64,000 nucleotides of DNA from Paulownia fortunei. Lineage: Eukaryota; Streptophyta; Magnoliopsida; Lamiales; Paulowniaceae. The number at the start of each line of letters is the position of its first letter. Positions within the stretch are counted from its first letter, which is position 1. The notes under the pieces were generated by a model, which was not told the origin of the DNA, did no database searches, and was given only the letters and a program-made list of their open reading frames with translations. This document shows positions 1 to 11,076 of the stretch, piece after piece. Where the stretch lies: positions 16,869,420-16,933,419 of the forward strand of contig CM033116.1 in the NCBI GenBank assembly GCA_019321725.1, in the 5' to 3' direction. Position numbers and translations under genes: made by a program.

Positions 1-640
1 TCTAGTACGACTAGGATTGGAGTAGTCCTATATAAGAACTCCCCATAGTGGCATATATTTTAAAGCTTTCTTGGAGAGAGAAAGTAGCCATCATAAAAGA
101 AAAGAAAAACCGCCCTCTTGTCTTATTTCTTTGATTCCTTTTATCCTTCAAAAGGTTCCAATTTTTGATCATGGGTTTACTTCTTCTATTCACTAGTTGA
201 ATTAAGAATTGATCTCCACCAATTTTAGTATAGAATAGGCCTTTTGAATCTACTAGCATGGATTCAATTGGTGTGGAAAACTCCAATGTATAGATATGCT
301 TAGAGGGGTAAAACTTGGGACTTTAAGGGAGTCGTTTCCAATAAGAGGGGTACGAAATCAAATTTCATGAAAGTAATTCATGGATGGATTCAAGATTCCT
401 AAAGTAGTTTGTGGTGAGATGACGATTTGAATCATTACAAGCATCTTCTATAGAAGAAGTGCAAATAAAGGTAAAGGTTTTTGAAACCTTCCTACTCTAG
501 GTATTAAGAAAAGCACAATTGAGTAATCACAAAAAGGTTCTAGAATTCATTTTTGTTCATGTGATGAAATACTTGTTTATGTTTTGAAATATTTTAAACT
601 CCACTGCTTACACATTGTTCGGGACCACATGAACCTAACT
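1..640 (+). repeat. Family I copia LTR, 3' part (5' LTR of host element B)
   Basis: This is the downstream part of a long LTR; its beginning lies outside the window. It matches the end of the LTR at 7391-9533: both have a TATA-like box (TATATAAG, about 32-39), a leader rich in CTTTCTTGGAGAGAGAAA, and the family ending GGGAYYRNRYGAACCYAACW. The sequence after 640 (GTTTTATTAGAGCTAAG) is a decayed form of the TGGTATCAGAGCC primer-binding site seen at 13227 and 35207. Together these mark 640 as the LTR/internal boundary. An apparent 91-codon reverse ORF here has no recognisable product. Confidence 0.8.
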
Positions 641-837
641 GTTTTATTAGAGCTAAGATTCGTGCATTTCTAATACCTTTTGATTTTGTTTATTTAACTT
701 ATGTGATAAACTGAATATTTATTTGTGTGATTGATTTTGAATCAATATAATTATTTATTTGGATCATATGTTTATTGTTGTCAATTGTTGAAAAGAATAA
801 ACAAAGTAGAACAAATAAAAGAATTTATCGAAAATTC

Positions 838-912
838 GTGCACATGGTGCCTAGCAGGCATTGACGCAGTGGTATCGATGAGGCAGTGGGGCTGGTGCCA
901 CAGCGCCATTTG
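838..912 (+). repeat. GC-rich leader block of element B
   Basis: A short GC-rich island sits in AT-rich leader DNA about 200 bp after the primer site. It contains GGTGCCTAGCAGGCA and GGCAGTGGGGCTGGTGCC. The same place in related elements holds different GC-rich sequence (13507-13945 and 35388-35455), so this is a hypervariable leader segment. The short ORF across it (731-913) is most likely chance. Confidence 0.6.
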
Positions 913-1853
913 AAAATGTTGTCACAACAGTTTTTCAATTGCTCAACATGTGCAAATAACTCTTTTATTCTGTCTAATTACATAATTGTTATGCAATTAA
1001 TTTATTTTAATTGTTAAAACATGAAAGAAGAATAAATTACCACAAAAGTTAATTTCTTGATTCAAGAATATGATTCTTGAGTTCATGATTTCAAGTCTTG
1101 CATTCAGGAACTTGATTTTTCAACTTAAGACTTCAAAATTTGTGAAATCTTGAAACTTTTGATTCAAGAAATTCAAGATTTATAAAAAATTTAAGTTATT
1201 GAATTGATGGTAATAATAAAATCAAGTAAGTTGATTTCTTAATCAAGAAAATTAGTTTTTTGATTACGTTTTTTATAAAATAAAGAAATCGAGAATTCTT
1301 GATGGTGATCAAGAAAAGAGGCAAAAGGTGTAGATTTATGCCTATTTCATTTTGACAAGCAAATGTTGCACAGAATTTATGAAAAATTATTTTTCTTGAA
1401 TAACCAAGAATTTTGATCCCAAATTTGAAAACAATTGCACATAACGTAATCGATAAATTTATATTTTTTTATTATCATGTGATGATTTATGTTAAGCATT
1501 CTAATTGGATGTTCATGGAGCCTAGGCCACTGTGATAGGTTTAATTGTATGTAGGATTGATTATTTTTAGTTTTAATTAAAATAAGGTCTACGAGTCTCG
1601 CCTTTCTTTTATTTTTATTTTGGATGTATTTCTATTTCCCTCCTATGTACCTCCCCTTAGAATTATTCCAAGGTTTCTAGTAGGTTTAGCAAATGTAATG
1701 AGAGTAGAATTAGGAGGTGAAGTTTCTTTTTTTGTAATTTGGTGGACATTATAAAAAGATAGAATGAAGATTGAGGAAAAGCAATGACTCAAGGCCTATT
1801 GTTCATGAAAATTATACAAACCACAAGTGCACGGTGTTAAGTTTTAATACAAT

Positions 1854-1874
1854 GTTGAGTTGAGTTGAGTTGAG
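1854..1874. repeat. (TTGAG)n microsatellite
   Basis: Four perfect copies of TTGAG lie just inside the left end of the 1.84-kb insertion. Confidence 0.85.
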
Positions 1875-2920
1875 TATCCACAGGGATTGTAATAAAAAAT
1901 TGCATTAAGTACCATAATTCAAATAGTCCTAATTTTATCTTGAAAATCGAGTTATGATTGGAAAACAAAGTAAAGTAAGATAAAAATGCAAAGACAAGAG
2001 TGGAGTTTTTGGAAACAATATAACAAACACCTTATGAGCAAGAAATTTTAGAGGAATGACTCACCTAATTATCACCTATATTCTTTCTTCTAAAATATAT
2101 CAATTCAAGTCAACACATATAAGTTAAGAATTCCTAAGCTCATCAATTCTCTTTCTTGAGTGCCGAATTGACTATGAGTTCCAACATGAATTTTGATATC
2201 TCTATAAAATTCAAGAGTAAAACTCTACAAAAGTTCTATGAATTCTTCTTCAAAACTTGAAAGATTTCCTAAGCTTCTCAACTCCATGATTCTTAGGTTG
2301 TGTTATCCCTATGATTGTGTGTAATTTTCCCTCTCTCAAGTGTTGAATCTCATACATCAAACAATCTCAATTTGTGGCTAATTAATCAAAATGAAATTCT
2401 AAACAAGATAACCAAACAAGATGAATAACTTGAACTAATATTGTTTGTAATTCAAAATATAGAATCAAATAAGGTTACATCATGCTTTAGAGAGAAAAGC
2501 ATAGTTCACCATGGATAAATACAACTTCAAAAAATAAAGAAGAAAGAACATAAAAATTGTTCACCAATTTGTGAAATGGGAGGAATGGTTGAAGCTCCCA
2601 TTGTCTCCAAGAATGCCCTGTTTTGATTTGCAGAAAATTGAATGGGTCTTGTCTCCAAGCACCCAATGGCCTCATTTGGTTCCAAGAACCAACCCCCTCC
2701 CTCCATGCCCTTTGGTTGATGCCCATATTCTCCTTTTAACTCATCTTAATGATTTCTTCTCCAAAAAAATCCTGAAATTCCTCCTCTTATCATAGCTTTT
2801 TCCCCTTTTTCTCTCCACCAATTTAGTGTATCCCACTAGAGCCTCACATGGGTAATGATGTATAGGTGTATCTAATATGTATATCTCATAAATATCTCAT
2901 CGACATTTTTTTGGTTAGCA

Positions 2921-3065
2921 GGATGGCGCCTAGGTGCGGACAAACGGTGCCTAGGCATCGTGTATTCTATTTTGGCAGCCTCATATGGCACCTAGGTGCC
3001 TTCTATTCTATTTTGGCAGCCTCAAATGACACCTAGACACCTTGTTTTGACACCTAGGTGCTGTT
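2921..3065. repeat. CTAGG-centred GC-rich tandem repeats
   Basis: Two copies of a unit of about 36 bp starting TTCTATTTTGGCAGCCTCA lie in a GC-rich stretch. It is full of palindromic CCTAGG cores, including the perfect 14-bp palindrome GGCACCTAGGTGCC. The same GGTGCCTAG word occurs in the leader of the surrounding copia element at about 845. Confidence 0.7.
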
Positions 3066-4519
3066 GCTACTGTTTTTCCTCCTTCATTTTAGTATTTTGA
3101 CACTATACAACCTCTTTCAACTAGTTTTTTTACCTCTTTTTAAGATGAATTAGCCTTTTAATATCTTGTAATTAATTGTATCTCTATGTCTTGGCTTTCC
3201 ATAGGAACTTGAATCAACTAAATAGGACATCTTTGGATAGAGTTATGCCTGAAATACCAAGATATATTGTACCATAAAATTTTAGTCCCGTGCTATCCAT
3301 TAAACTCAATTGTTCTCATTCAAATCGAAAGAAGTGGATTTCTTGGTAAACATAAACATTGTAAATCCATCTCGTGGAGTTCTAATGAATCAAGAATCAA
3401 GTTAATATGATATTGGGTTAGAGAGTTATGATTGAAATACAAAAATTGCCATTAGTAGTACCACAATTTGGATTCTTCAACATTTCAACCAAGTTTTTGG
3501 TTTCTTTCTATTTTATTCTCTTTTTTCCATTACCTACAAGATTTCAAATAAAATGTATAAAAAGTAATATAAACACTTGAAAATAAACTAAATGTTAATC
3601 AAAATGTATATAAATTATTGATATAAATCCAACTTATCACCCGTGAATGTATAAGATACATTTACGTAAAAGATAGGTCTATTTAAATTATAATTATCAC
3701 CTTTAGATTGACCCCAACCTAATTTGACTTGAGTGGATTGCATAGGATTAAAGGCTCATGATCATCTATTTATTTTAGTAAATATATAATGCATGCTGTG
3801 TTGATTTAATGCTTTCCTTATGATGTATGCTTGCAATAGTTAGGATAGTGAACATTATATAAACAAGATAAGAAAATGACAAATCTTGAAAAATTTAATC
3901 TAGTAAGAACCTTACTTGAAATTTTTTCAAGTTAAGAACCTTGTTGGTTCGACGTCAATCATAAATGGGCAACATTAGAAGGGACCTAATCATCCATGCC
4001 TTCTATCAAAAGTAGTGTCATGCTATTACGCTACTATATTTAGTCCATTGGCTAGAGTCGCGGGATGTGCTAAGTGTAGAGAAGTTGTGATCACTACTAA
4101 GCATTGTGATGCCCAAGGAGTGGACTCAACTTTATCATTGGACATGAGTCGTGGGACATTTAAATGCTCCATCGCATGAATGTTTAATGGATAATGCTTT
4201 ACAATTAGTGCCACATGAGCTCATAAAATTAGGGTGTATGGGAAGAGGTGAGGTAAAATAACTTGAGGTTTCATGGGAATGCAATTGCTAGTGTTGTTAG
4301 CTACCTTTTGGTTTTGTCATATGAGCTCATAAAACTGGAGTGTATGGCAAGGCTAATTGAACCTCAAGCCTACTAGAAAATTAAATTTCCTAAATTTCTA
4401 TCTAGGCGATGATGGATTTTGAATAAAATAATGGGAGATATTTATTATTAAAGACCAAATCATAAATGGATATTAATAGAATGAATGCTACTTTTCTACC
4501 TCACATAAGATAATAGTTA

Positions 4520-4645
4520 ACACTACTAATTCCCCTTAGGATAATCTAGACACATAAACAAACTTACCAGCTCAATCTATTTGAAAAGATAGATGTTTGT
4601 CACGATTGTGAATACTGAGGGCGTGGAAAGAGGAAACACAAGTAT
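4520..4645 (+). pseudogene. Gag stub and zinc knuckle of element B (central gag deleted)
   Basis: A gag N-terminal remnant (frame reading IPLRII*T.K) passes within about 20 codons into a zinc knuckle reading VCHDCEY, followed by a GKRKHK-like basic run. The capsid-like centre of gag, present at 36404-37150 in element C, is missing. In the knuckle the final cysteine of the CCHC pattern is His. Element A has the same junction at 15330-15420. Confidence 0.65.
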
Positions 4646-4719
4646 TGACATGCTTAGTTGAATTAGAAGGGGTTCTAATTCAAGTTTTATTTTGTTGAAA
4701 TCAACCATTAAGGTTGATA

Positions 4720-5700
4720 ATTTTTTCTTAGGTACTGGATATTGGATATGATCCTATCTCGACAAGGGGTTGCAGAGGATGACAAGAAAATAGAGACTAA
4801 GAAAAATGAGAGTTTTATGCTTGAAAATAAAACAGAGGTTGTTTTATTGGTTATAGAAACGATCCATTTAAATCTAGATGGAATTAAAGTAGTATTTAGT
4901 TGTTTGTCTTTGCTACATTGACAAATGAACTTTACAATCCCAAATTCCATGCTACATATTCAATAAAGTAATATTAGAATTAGATAATAAAAAATGTGCA
5001 TACATGTGGTAGGCTAGATTAGGTCATATCTCTAAAGAAAGAATTCACAAAATGACATATTTGCCCGACCTCTTGGAATTTCATGAGGTGCTGACTTATA
5101 AATCTTGTCACAAGGGAAAGATGACCAAATCACCATTTTGGGACAAATAGATCAAACCACTCATTTGGATTCAATCCAAATAGATATATGGAATCTACTA
5201 AGTATTAGTGCACGAGCATACTAATCTTACTCCAAGATCCTTTGAAGGGTTCAAATAATTTAGACATGAAGTAGAGGATTAAGCCGGCTAAAGTATTAAG
5301 TCCACCTATGTGATCAAGGACGAGAATACTAAGATGGTTACTTCTTTGATTATCTAATGGAGAATTAGATTCTCTTTTAGTGAATCCATATTGAGTTTTA
5401 CCTATTTCTTTTTTATTCTGGGAATTCATCATAGAATCAATGATTTTTTTAAGATTGTTATTTAAGTCGGTGCTCACAAAAATAATATTAGATATGATGT
5501 GGCAAAGACCTTTTGTATACACAAAAAAGGGTCTACCCCCTTAAAGCAGTTAGTGGGGCATAAGCTGGATGTGAATCTAGTTTATATAAATTTGTGGGAT
5601 ATCAAAAGGAATCCATTGGATACCATTTCTATGATCCCTAGGAATAAAAGAATTTGTTTTCTGGGGATGCCACCTTCTTGATAATAAAACTTGAAGGATT
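4720..5700 (+). pseudogene. Protease, GAG-pre-integrase and integrase remnants of element B
   Basis: The reading WILDIG near 4735 is the aspartic protease motif with DTG changed to DIG. It is followed by a GAG-pre-integrase domain (ARLGHISKERIH near 5010) and its KMTKSPF end. The integrase core is compressed by deletions and breaks after FIGFNP-like residues. The last part (5540-5680) matches the post-integrase linker seen in element C at 38350-38480. Stops and frameshifts are frequent. Confidence 0.6.
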
Positions 5701-5849
5701 TTAAGAACATGAACAAATTATTGAACTTCTAGTACACAATCTTCAAGAAGATCAAAAGATCCTCGGGGCCACTTATACAATAAGATTCTCTTGCTAGGGA
5801 GTAAGAAGAATGATCTCTTTTTTTAATATTGATCTAAGTAAGGAGTAAT

Positions 5850-7390
5850 GATGTATGACATCAATTTAGGAAGATGGCAAAATACTATGCAATTCGAAAT
5901 AGACTCCATATACTCTAACAAGGTATTGACCTTGGTAGGCCTATTGGTGAGAATAGTTCCTATTAACTACAATTGGGTAGAACAAATAAAATTGGAGAAC
6001 ATGAAGAGGTGATGACGTATAAAGGCAGGACCGGTATCAATATATTACACTAAAAGTCAAGGTATTAACTATTGAGGAGACCTTCGACCAAAATACAATG
6101 CTAAACTCTATTCGGACCATGCTGGCCATATCTAAGTATTATGACTGCTAGATATGGGAAAGAGATATGAAGACCGACTTTATCAGTAGGGGTATTGAGA
6201 ATAGGATACAAGTTAAGCGACTTAAGCTCTTCATATCAAATAGAAACAAATAAATAGTTTGTGAGCTTCAGAGATCCGTTAAGGACTCAAATAAATTTCC
6301 TGAAGGTGGAAAATTCGATTTGTTAAGTCAATCAAATTGCTTGATTTCTTTGGGAATGCGTATGAACCAAGTGTGTATAATAGGGTTAGTGGAAGCATAG
6401 TGATATTTGTTGTATTTTATATTGATGACATTCTACTCATAGGGATGATATAGGAATGTTGCAGTCAACTGAGACTTGTCTTCTACTAAGTTTTCCATAA
6501 GGGATTTGGAAGAAGCATTCTAGGGATTGGGGATTTAGATATATGGAGATAAATAAGAAAGGATGCTTGGACTATCTTAAATCAGAGTACATAGATTAGA
6601 TGCTAAAAAGATTTAGCATGGAAGAATCCTAGAAGAGATTATTTTTTTTAAGTCACGGAACTTCTCTTTTGAAGTCCATGTCCCTAAGGACTTCTGAACA
6701 AAGGAGAAAGAATGACTCACATACTTTGTGCATCCATGATTGGAAATATAAAATATACAAATCTTTGTACATGATTTGATATCATAAAATTTCTAAGTGT
6801 TATGAGCAAACATTTGTTAATTCAATGCGAAAAGCATTGAAAGCCGTAGAGACGATCTTTAGTACTTATGAAGTACTAAATATTTCTTCTTGGAGTACGA
6901 TTATGGAGAATTGAAACTAAGATGCTTCATCTAGTTTATAATCCAAAGTAGATAATTTGAAGTCTATGCCTAGATTTGTGTTCATCTTAAACAATAGGAC
7001 GTTTAGCTAGTAAGAGTTCCAAGCTTGTAACAATCGTAGATTACAGCACTGTGGTTGAATACATTGTGGCATGCGATGCTACAAAAAGAGACTATTTGGA
7101 AGGGAAACTTTATCCAAATATTGAACAAGTACCACAGTACTTTGAATAACAATGGGGCTCTTATGTAAGCAAAGAAGTCAAGGTCTCATCAAAGGATCCA
7201 AGCATAAATAAATTAGCGATACAATGATTTGGAAAACTATTAGTGGAGGCAACATGAGAGTGGAAAGATTTACCTTGGTAGAAAACATAGCAGACCTACT
7301 GATTTAACCCCTAAGATAAGTATTTGAAGGCATGTTGGGAAAGATGAGCCTTAATAATTACAGTAATTATCTCTAAGTTAAGTGGGAGAT
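5850..7390 (+). pseudogene. Reverse transcriptase and RNase H remnants of element B
   Basis: The copia RT can be followed in changing frames. The catalytic motif survives as FYIDDILLIG, with YIDD at 6418-6429, and is followed by a stop. RNase H remnants run to about 7320, including a TVVEYIVACDAT-like stretch near 7045. The polypurine tract follows. The order gag-pro-int-RT-RH places it in Ty1/copia. Confidence 0.65.
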
Positions 7391-9533
7391 TGTTAGAGTA
7401 GTATTTAGTGAGCCAATTGATTTGGCCATCCTTGTACACTTATGAATCAATTTTATTCATATTAATATCATTAAATAGCAATCTTTATCTTAAATTTATT
7501 ATAAGAATTAGATGAAGTCCTTAGATCATATAGGTATAGGGCATGGTCGTGCATATGATGGTGATAATGGAATATGTCTCCAAAGTTGTGGTCCTAAAAT
7601 GTTCCAAGTCAAAGATCATTGAGATGGGACATCAACGATCCTACTAAGACTTGCACATATAATACAGGCTTGAAAAAAGATGCCTTGTTGTATGGGCATT
7701 GGTGTGGAGACATTAGTGCATGTATGCGGATACTTGTTGGGGAACAAGTACACTAAACTACTCTACTTAGAAATTTTCAATTGGAAATATTCTATTGTCA
7801 CATGGGAATTTCCTCACTACGATAGTACAAGAATTAATCCTTGGAGTTGAGTCACTATTGTAACCTTGTGCATGACATGTTGCACTTTGATGAATTTTTC
7901 AATTGCATGACAATCACAAGGGTTTACGTTGTGTATAACATCTTCATATATGGAGGTTAATGAGTGGCCAACAAAGGATACGTCACCTATCTAGATGAAT
8001 ATGTGAATCTCCTATGTGTTCCACTATACTTAACTCTAAAATACTTGGCTAAGGTTGGATAAAAATTAGATGAGGGGTTTTCTAATTATACATCATCGAG
8101 TCAAACTACTAGGAATGGATACATAGTTATTGAGCTATTGGGGTTTCAACTAATAATCCATACCCCTAGGTTCAATCTGATGATTAGATAATAAAAGGAC
8201 CGTACTTACATAGCATACGTAATTAGAATAATTGGAATAAGTTTGCACTTCACCTAAGGCTAGGAGTTATGATGCACTGCCGAGTGCTTCCCATTGTGGG
8301 TTCTTGGTTCAAGAGGACTAATTAATCGAAATAATTAATTATCAACTAAGTCACAAGAGTTGTGAGTCCACGACTAGCTTAGAGTTAACCTAAGTGATCA
8401 CACACTAAGTTGGAAAGAATACAAATCTAGCTAGAATATATACAAGACTCTCTAGTTTATGGATGATATGATTATTTAATTAGACCTAATAAGATTAGGG
8501 AGTCCATGTGGAGCTAATAAGTAATTGATATGATCGATTAATTAAGTAAGGTATAAATTAATTTAAGGATTAATTAATTTATCTGATTAAATAAAGTGAT
8601 TATTTAATTGGACATAATTTGATTAGGAGCCCTACATATGATTAAGTAAAAAATTAATATGATCAAATAATTAAATTGGGCATATTAATTATTAATATTA
8701 TTTAAAAGTTTCTAATACGATTAGAAAGCTTAAGTGGAAGTAATTAATTAATTGATTAGATCAATTAATTAAGTTAGGCTTATTTAATTAATGGAGATCA
8801 ATTAATTTAACTTAATTAAATTTCAAGCCCAAGCTAATGGACTCGTAGGAGGCCCATTAGAAAGTTTAACTTCAAGAATTAAACTTATCTTAGAGTTTGA
8901 TGGAAAGAAGGAATTAAATAAGAAAAGGAGCAAGTGGAAACCTAGTGGGACTAGGATTGGAGAAGTCTTATATAAAGATTCCCCCATTGTGGCCAATTCA
9001 TAAAGCTTTCTTGGAGAGAGAAATTTTCTTTCTTCTATCAAAAGGTGGAACCTTTTGATCATGGGTTTAATTCTTCTATTCACTAGTTAAAATTAATAAC
9101 TAAACTTCACAAATTCTGGTGTAGAATAGGCCTTTTGAATCTACTCTCATGGATTTAATTGATGGTGAAAACTCCAATGTGTAGATATATGCTTAGAGGG
9201 ATAACTATTGGGACTCTAAGCAAACTTTTTCCAACAAGAGGGGTATGGAATCAAGTTTCATGAAAGCAGTTTACGAATGAATTTAAGATTACCGAAGGAG
9301 TTCATGGAGAGATAACGATTTGGATCGTTATAAGTATCTTCTGCAGATGGAGTGTAAATAAAGGTAAAGGTTTATGAAACCTTCCTATTCTAAGTATTAA
9401 GAAACGAACAAAAGAGTAATCATGAATGAGTTTGAGGATTCATTTTTGTTCATATGATGAAATGCTTGTTTATGTTTTGAAAAAAAATAAATTTCACTAT
9501 GTATATGTTTATCGAGACCGCACAAACCCAGCA
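7391..9533 (+). repeat. Family I copia LTR shared by B and B'
   Basis: This LTR of about 2.14 kb begins TGTTAGAGTAGT directly after a polypurine tract and ends ...GCACAAACCCAGCA. It has the family layout: a 5' unique part, a long TTAATT-rich low-complexity part (about 8480-8830), a TATA box (TTATATAAAG, 8968-8977), and an end rich in ACTCTAAG-type words. It is the 3' LTR of the upstream internal region and is followed directly by a second, truncated internal region, so it looks shared in a recombined array. Confidence 0.8.
8968..8977 (+). promoter_or_regulatory. LTR TATA box (host element)
   Basis: TTATATAAAG lies at the same LTR position as TATA-like boxes at 32-39, 12571-12580, 34680-34689 and 41839-41848. 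Conservation across diverged LTRs supports it as the retrotransposon core promoter. Confidence 0.6.
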
Positions 9534-10654
9534 AAAAAGCATATTGTTAGACTCAAAATGAATTTCCTGAAATTGGAGCATTTGATTCGTTGAGTTGGTT
9601 TGATTCCCTTGGGAATCCAGTGGACCAAGTATGTACAAGAAGATTAGCTGGAGCATAGCAGAGTTGACTACGTTGATAACATTCTACTCATTGATGGGTA
9701 GGAATGTTGCGGTCAACTAAGACTTATTATCTACTAGGTTCTCTATGAGAGATTTGGGAAAACATCTTAGAGATTACGGATTTAAATCTATAAGGATCTA
9801 AAAGGACACTTGAACTATCCCAAACCAACATACAAAGATATGCTAAAAGGATTTAGCATAGGTAGAATCCAAGAGTAGATTATTTTCTATATGTCGTAGG
9901 TTTTCTTTTCTGAAGTCTATGTCACCACCGACTTCTTAAGGAAAGAGAAAAGAATAACTCGCATACTTTATGTATCCTTTATAGGAATCATAATGTATGT
10001 AAATCTATGTACATGACAAATATCACAAATGGTTTGAGTGACCTGAGCATATATCAGTCTATTTTATGCGAAAAGCAACGATAGCTGTAAAGAAGAACTT
10101 CAGTACTTACGAAGCACTAAAGATGTCTTTCTAGAGTACGGTTATGGAGAATTGAAGCTAGAATGTTGCATCTAGTTTTTAGTTCAAAGTAGATAACTTG
10201 AAGTCTATGTCTAGAATTTTGTTCATCCTAAAAGATGGGCGGTCAGCTAAAAGAAGTCCTAAGCATGAGATAACTGTGGATTCTACCACCAAGGTTGAAT
10301 ACATCACTGCACACGATGATGTGAAGAAAAGTGCTGGGGTGAGAAATTTCTTCCAAAGGGTTAGAAGTAGTTCTATCTGCTATTGACCTAGTATCTATCT
10401 GTTGTGATAAAAGCAAGGTAATTGTGCAAGCAAAAGAGCTAAGATCTCATCATAGATCCAAACACATAATGAAGTGGTACCATTTGATTTTAACAATCAC
10501 TGGTAAAGATGACCATACAGTGGAAAGAGTTACCTCAGCAAAAAAAATGTAGCAAATCCACTGACTACACCCTTAGGGCAAAAAGTATTTGAAGGACATA
10601 TCAGGAAGATGGGTCTAAGATACTAGGTAATTGACTCTAAAGCAAGTAGGAGAT
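9534..10654 (+). pseudogene. Truncated internal region B' (RT C-terminal part and RNase H)
   Basis: This matches only the last 1.1 kb of the B internal region (from about 6286). It holds the RT C-terminal part with the active site changed to YVDN (9669-9680) and RNase H. The ORF at 10198-10386 reads the RNase H C-terminal part (STTKVEYITAHD). Leader, gag, protease and integrase are absent. The polypurine tract AAGCAAGTAGGAGAT lies directly before the next LTR at 10655. Deletion or unequal recombination after array formation would explain it. Confidence 0.7.
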
Positions 10655-11076
10655 TGTTAGAGTAGTGTCTGGCGTGCCTGACTAGAAATGGAATAATAGT
10701 TATTAAGTCAATTAAGGTTTCAACTAATAATCTATGCCCTAAACTTAATTTATAGATTAGTTGATGGAAAGACCAAATTTGCATGGCACTGTAATAGAAA
10801 TAGGTTTGCTTACTAATTCACCTAAGATTATGTACTCAAGATGCAATGGTAGGTGTTTTTCTTAACTTGTGAGGTTCTTGGAATTAAGTAATTAATTTTA
10901 AGATAGATTAATTAATCATAATATATTTTTATGTATTTACTAATTTGCAATAGTTGCAAACCCAATGCTAGCATAGCTATGAACCTAATGGTTCACACAC
11001 AAGACGAGATGGATAATTTCTATCTAGAATATTATCTAAGGAGTTAGATCAAGTTAATTAATTGAGACGAATTAAC
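10655..11076 (+). repeat. Family I LTR, left fragment (split by element A)
   Basis: It begins TGTTAGAGTAGTGTCTGGCGTGCC after the polypurine tract. Compared with the other family I LTRs about 700 bp are missing just after GGCGTGCC: position 10681 already aligns with about 11800 of the element A LTR. It then continues to the element A insertion point and resumes at 20435. Confidence 0.75.

Larger units (their letters stand above)
1798..3640. mobile_element. Unclassified 1.84-kb insertion in the element B leader
   Basis: Aligning the leader of B with that of element A shows extra DNA here. A runs directly from CAAGGCCC into ATGAATGTAT (about 14432-14450). B has CAAGGCCTA, then about 1.84 kb of unrelated sequence, then CCCGTGAATGTAT near 3645. 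The insertion starts with ...CAAGTGCACGG, has a (TTGAG)n run (1854-1874), and carries GC-rich repeats at 2921-3065. No coding domain is visible; the overlapping ORFs on both strands (2487-2795) look fortuitous. I see no clear terminal inverted repeats or target-site duplication, so the class is unknown. It could be a non-autonomous LTR-type or Mutator-type element. Confidence 0.55.
641..7390 (+). mobile_element. Internal region of decayed Ty1/copia element B (gag-deleted)
   Basis: This is the internal region of a family I copia element between LTRs 1-640 and 7391-9533. In order it holds a decayed primer site, a GC-rich leader block (838-912), a leader with repeated TCAAGAATTTCAAGA-like words, an insertion (about 1798-3640), a gag stub and zinc knuckle (4520-4625), protease and GAG-pre-integrase remnants (about 4720-5130), integrase remnants (5150-5700), RT (5850-6660) and RNase H (6760-7320). 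The polypurine tract AGTGGGAGAT (7381-7390) directly precedes the 3' LTR. Every domain has stops and frameshifts, so no protein is expected. The piece 5499-5681 still reads as the post-integrase linker (GHKLDVN...). Confidence 0.8.

Noticed and set aside
2487..2795. ORFs of 79 and 74 codons on opposite strands
   Set aside because: They overlap antiparallel in an insertion with no coding signal, no recognised domain and no promoter.
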